DNA of 14,890 bases. It comes from JBGPYM01 sp041493205 (GTDB lineage Bacteria > Bacteroidota > Ignavibacteria > UBA10030 > UBA6906). The notes beneath the pieces were generated by a model, which made no database searches, was not told the DNA's origin, and saw nothing but the letters and a program-made list of their open reading frames with translations. Position numbers and translations under genes: made by a program. Location of the stretch: contig JBGPYM010000049.1 in assembly GCA_041493205.1 (NCBI GenBank), forward strand, positions 1-14,890, in the 5' to 3' direction. Below, piece after piece: positions 14,380-14,890 of the stretch; position 1 is the first letter of the stretch; each line of letters starts with the position of its first letter.

Positions 14380-14890
14380 TCTGTATCCACCTTCTTCCAC
14401 ATCGCAGCCACAAGCTCCTTCACGCCTGTTCCCGCAACCGCGGAAATGAGGAACACCGGCGTCCGGCCGAATCGCACCTTCGCGAGCGTCCGGAGACCGG
14501 CACGGTCAACCGTATCGATCTTCGTCAGCGCAATCAGGAGCGGTTTCTTCAGGAGGGACTTGCTGAACGAACCAAGCTCATTGCGCAGGACATCATAGTC
14601 GGCTTTCAGATCTTCCCGCGTCACGTCGAGGAGAATCACGAGCACTTTTGTTCGTTCGATGTGGCGGAGGAACTGGATTCCCAGCCCGCGTCCCGTGTGC
14701 GCGCCCTCGATCAGCCCGGGAATATCCGCCACGACAAAGCTCTTTCCCATGCTGACGCCCACGATGCCCAGGTTTGGCACGAGTGTCGTAAACGGGTAGT
14801 CCGCGATTTTCGGACGGGCGGCTGAAATGACAGAGATAAGCGTTGATTTCCCTGCGTTCGGGAACCCGACCAGTCCGACGTCCGCGAGCA
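14376..14890 (-). CDS. obg: Obg-family GTPase (CgtA), truncated by window edge
   Basis: C-terminal 170 residues of a ribosome-associated Obg GTPase, which acts in late 50S subunit assembly and stress control; the N-terminal glycine-rich Obg fold lies beyond the window. All GTP-binding elements are seen: G1 in LVGFPNAGKST just inside the edge, the switch I segment KIADYPFTTLVPNLG, G3 DIPGLIEGAH, G4 as TKID (Thr instead of the common Asn, as seen in some FCB-group homologues), and G5 SAVAGTG. GLGIQFLRHIERTKVL is a strong Obg signature. The protein ends soon after the G domain (MWKKVDTE) with no extra C-terminal domain. Its TGA overlaps the permease ATG, implying translational coupling of a housekeeping GTPase with a transporter. 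Confidence 0.96.
   Translation of the reverse strand, partial: LADVGLVGFPNAGKSTLISVISAARPKIADYPFTTLVPNLGIVGVSMGKSFVVADIPGLIEGAHTGRGLGIQFLRHIERTKVLVILLDVTREDLKADYDVLRNELGSFSKSLLKKPLLIALTKIDTVDRAGLRTLAKVRFGRTPVFLISAVAGTGVKELVAAMWKKVDTE

Noticed and set aside
1..14890. CRISPR array, toxin-antitoxin pair or phage-defence island
   Set aside because: No regularly spaced repeats, no nuclease or toxin-like small gene pair and no defence-type enzyme was seen; most genes are housekeeping, transport or signalling.

Overview
The window looks like chromosomal DNA from a Gram-negative bacterium, most likely of the FCB group (Bacteroidota / Ignavibacteriota / Chlorobiota-like). This rests on the style of the Obg GTPase, on a Bacteroidota-type LpxH-like phosphoesterase (lipid A synthesis, so an outer membrane), and on generally weak Shine-Dalgarno sequences. 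The placement is inferred from remembered family resemblance, not from a search. The first ~500 bases are visibly more AT-rich than the rest.

Layout. (1) Positions 1-267: the C-terminal end of a tyrosine recombinase (integrase), running rightward, stops 10 bases from the 3' end of a leftward tRNA-Leu(CAG). This is the usual geometry of an integrative element in a tRNA gene. (2) 268-1375: a tRNA promoter candidate, a hairpin with a T-tract, and three small uncharacterised genes, one of which encodes a single-span membrane peptide. (3) 1372-4887, minus strand: a tight envelope cluster read in the order DsbD N-domain-like secreted protein, LpxH-like phosphoesterase, bifunctional penicillin-binding protein 1A. 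(4) 4972-7619, minus strand: FecCD-type ABC ATPase, NusB, and a UMF1-type MFS transporter. (5) 7739-13297, minus strand: two paralogous hybrid PAS histidine kinases (1210 and 635 residues) in tandem. (6) 13384-14890, minus strand: FecCD/BtuC-type ABC permease, start-stop overlapped with the truncated Obg GTPase.

Nearly everything right of 1372 is on the minus strand and is transcribed from right to left. The permease and the ATPase are very probably partners of one metal-chelate or corrinoid importer, but they are separated by about 5.8 kb carrying the two kinases. Both kinases lack membrane segments, share the same first PAS, last PAS, transmitter and receiver modules, and have no DNA-binding output domain or adjacent stand-alone response regulator. 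This split, kinase-loaded transporter locus is the most unusual arrangement here. I found no CRISPR array, no toxin-antitoxin or defence island, and no convincing new enzymatic system. Most single genes are well-known families, and the interest lies in their arrangement and in the tRNA/integrase junction.
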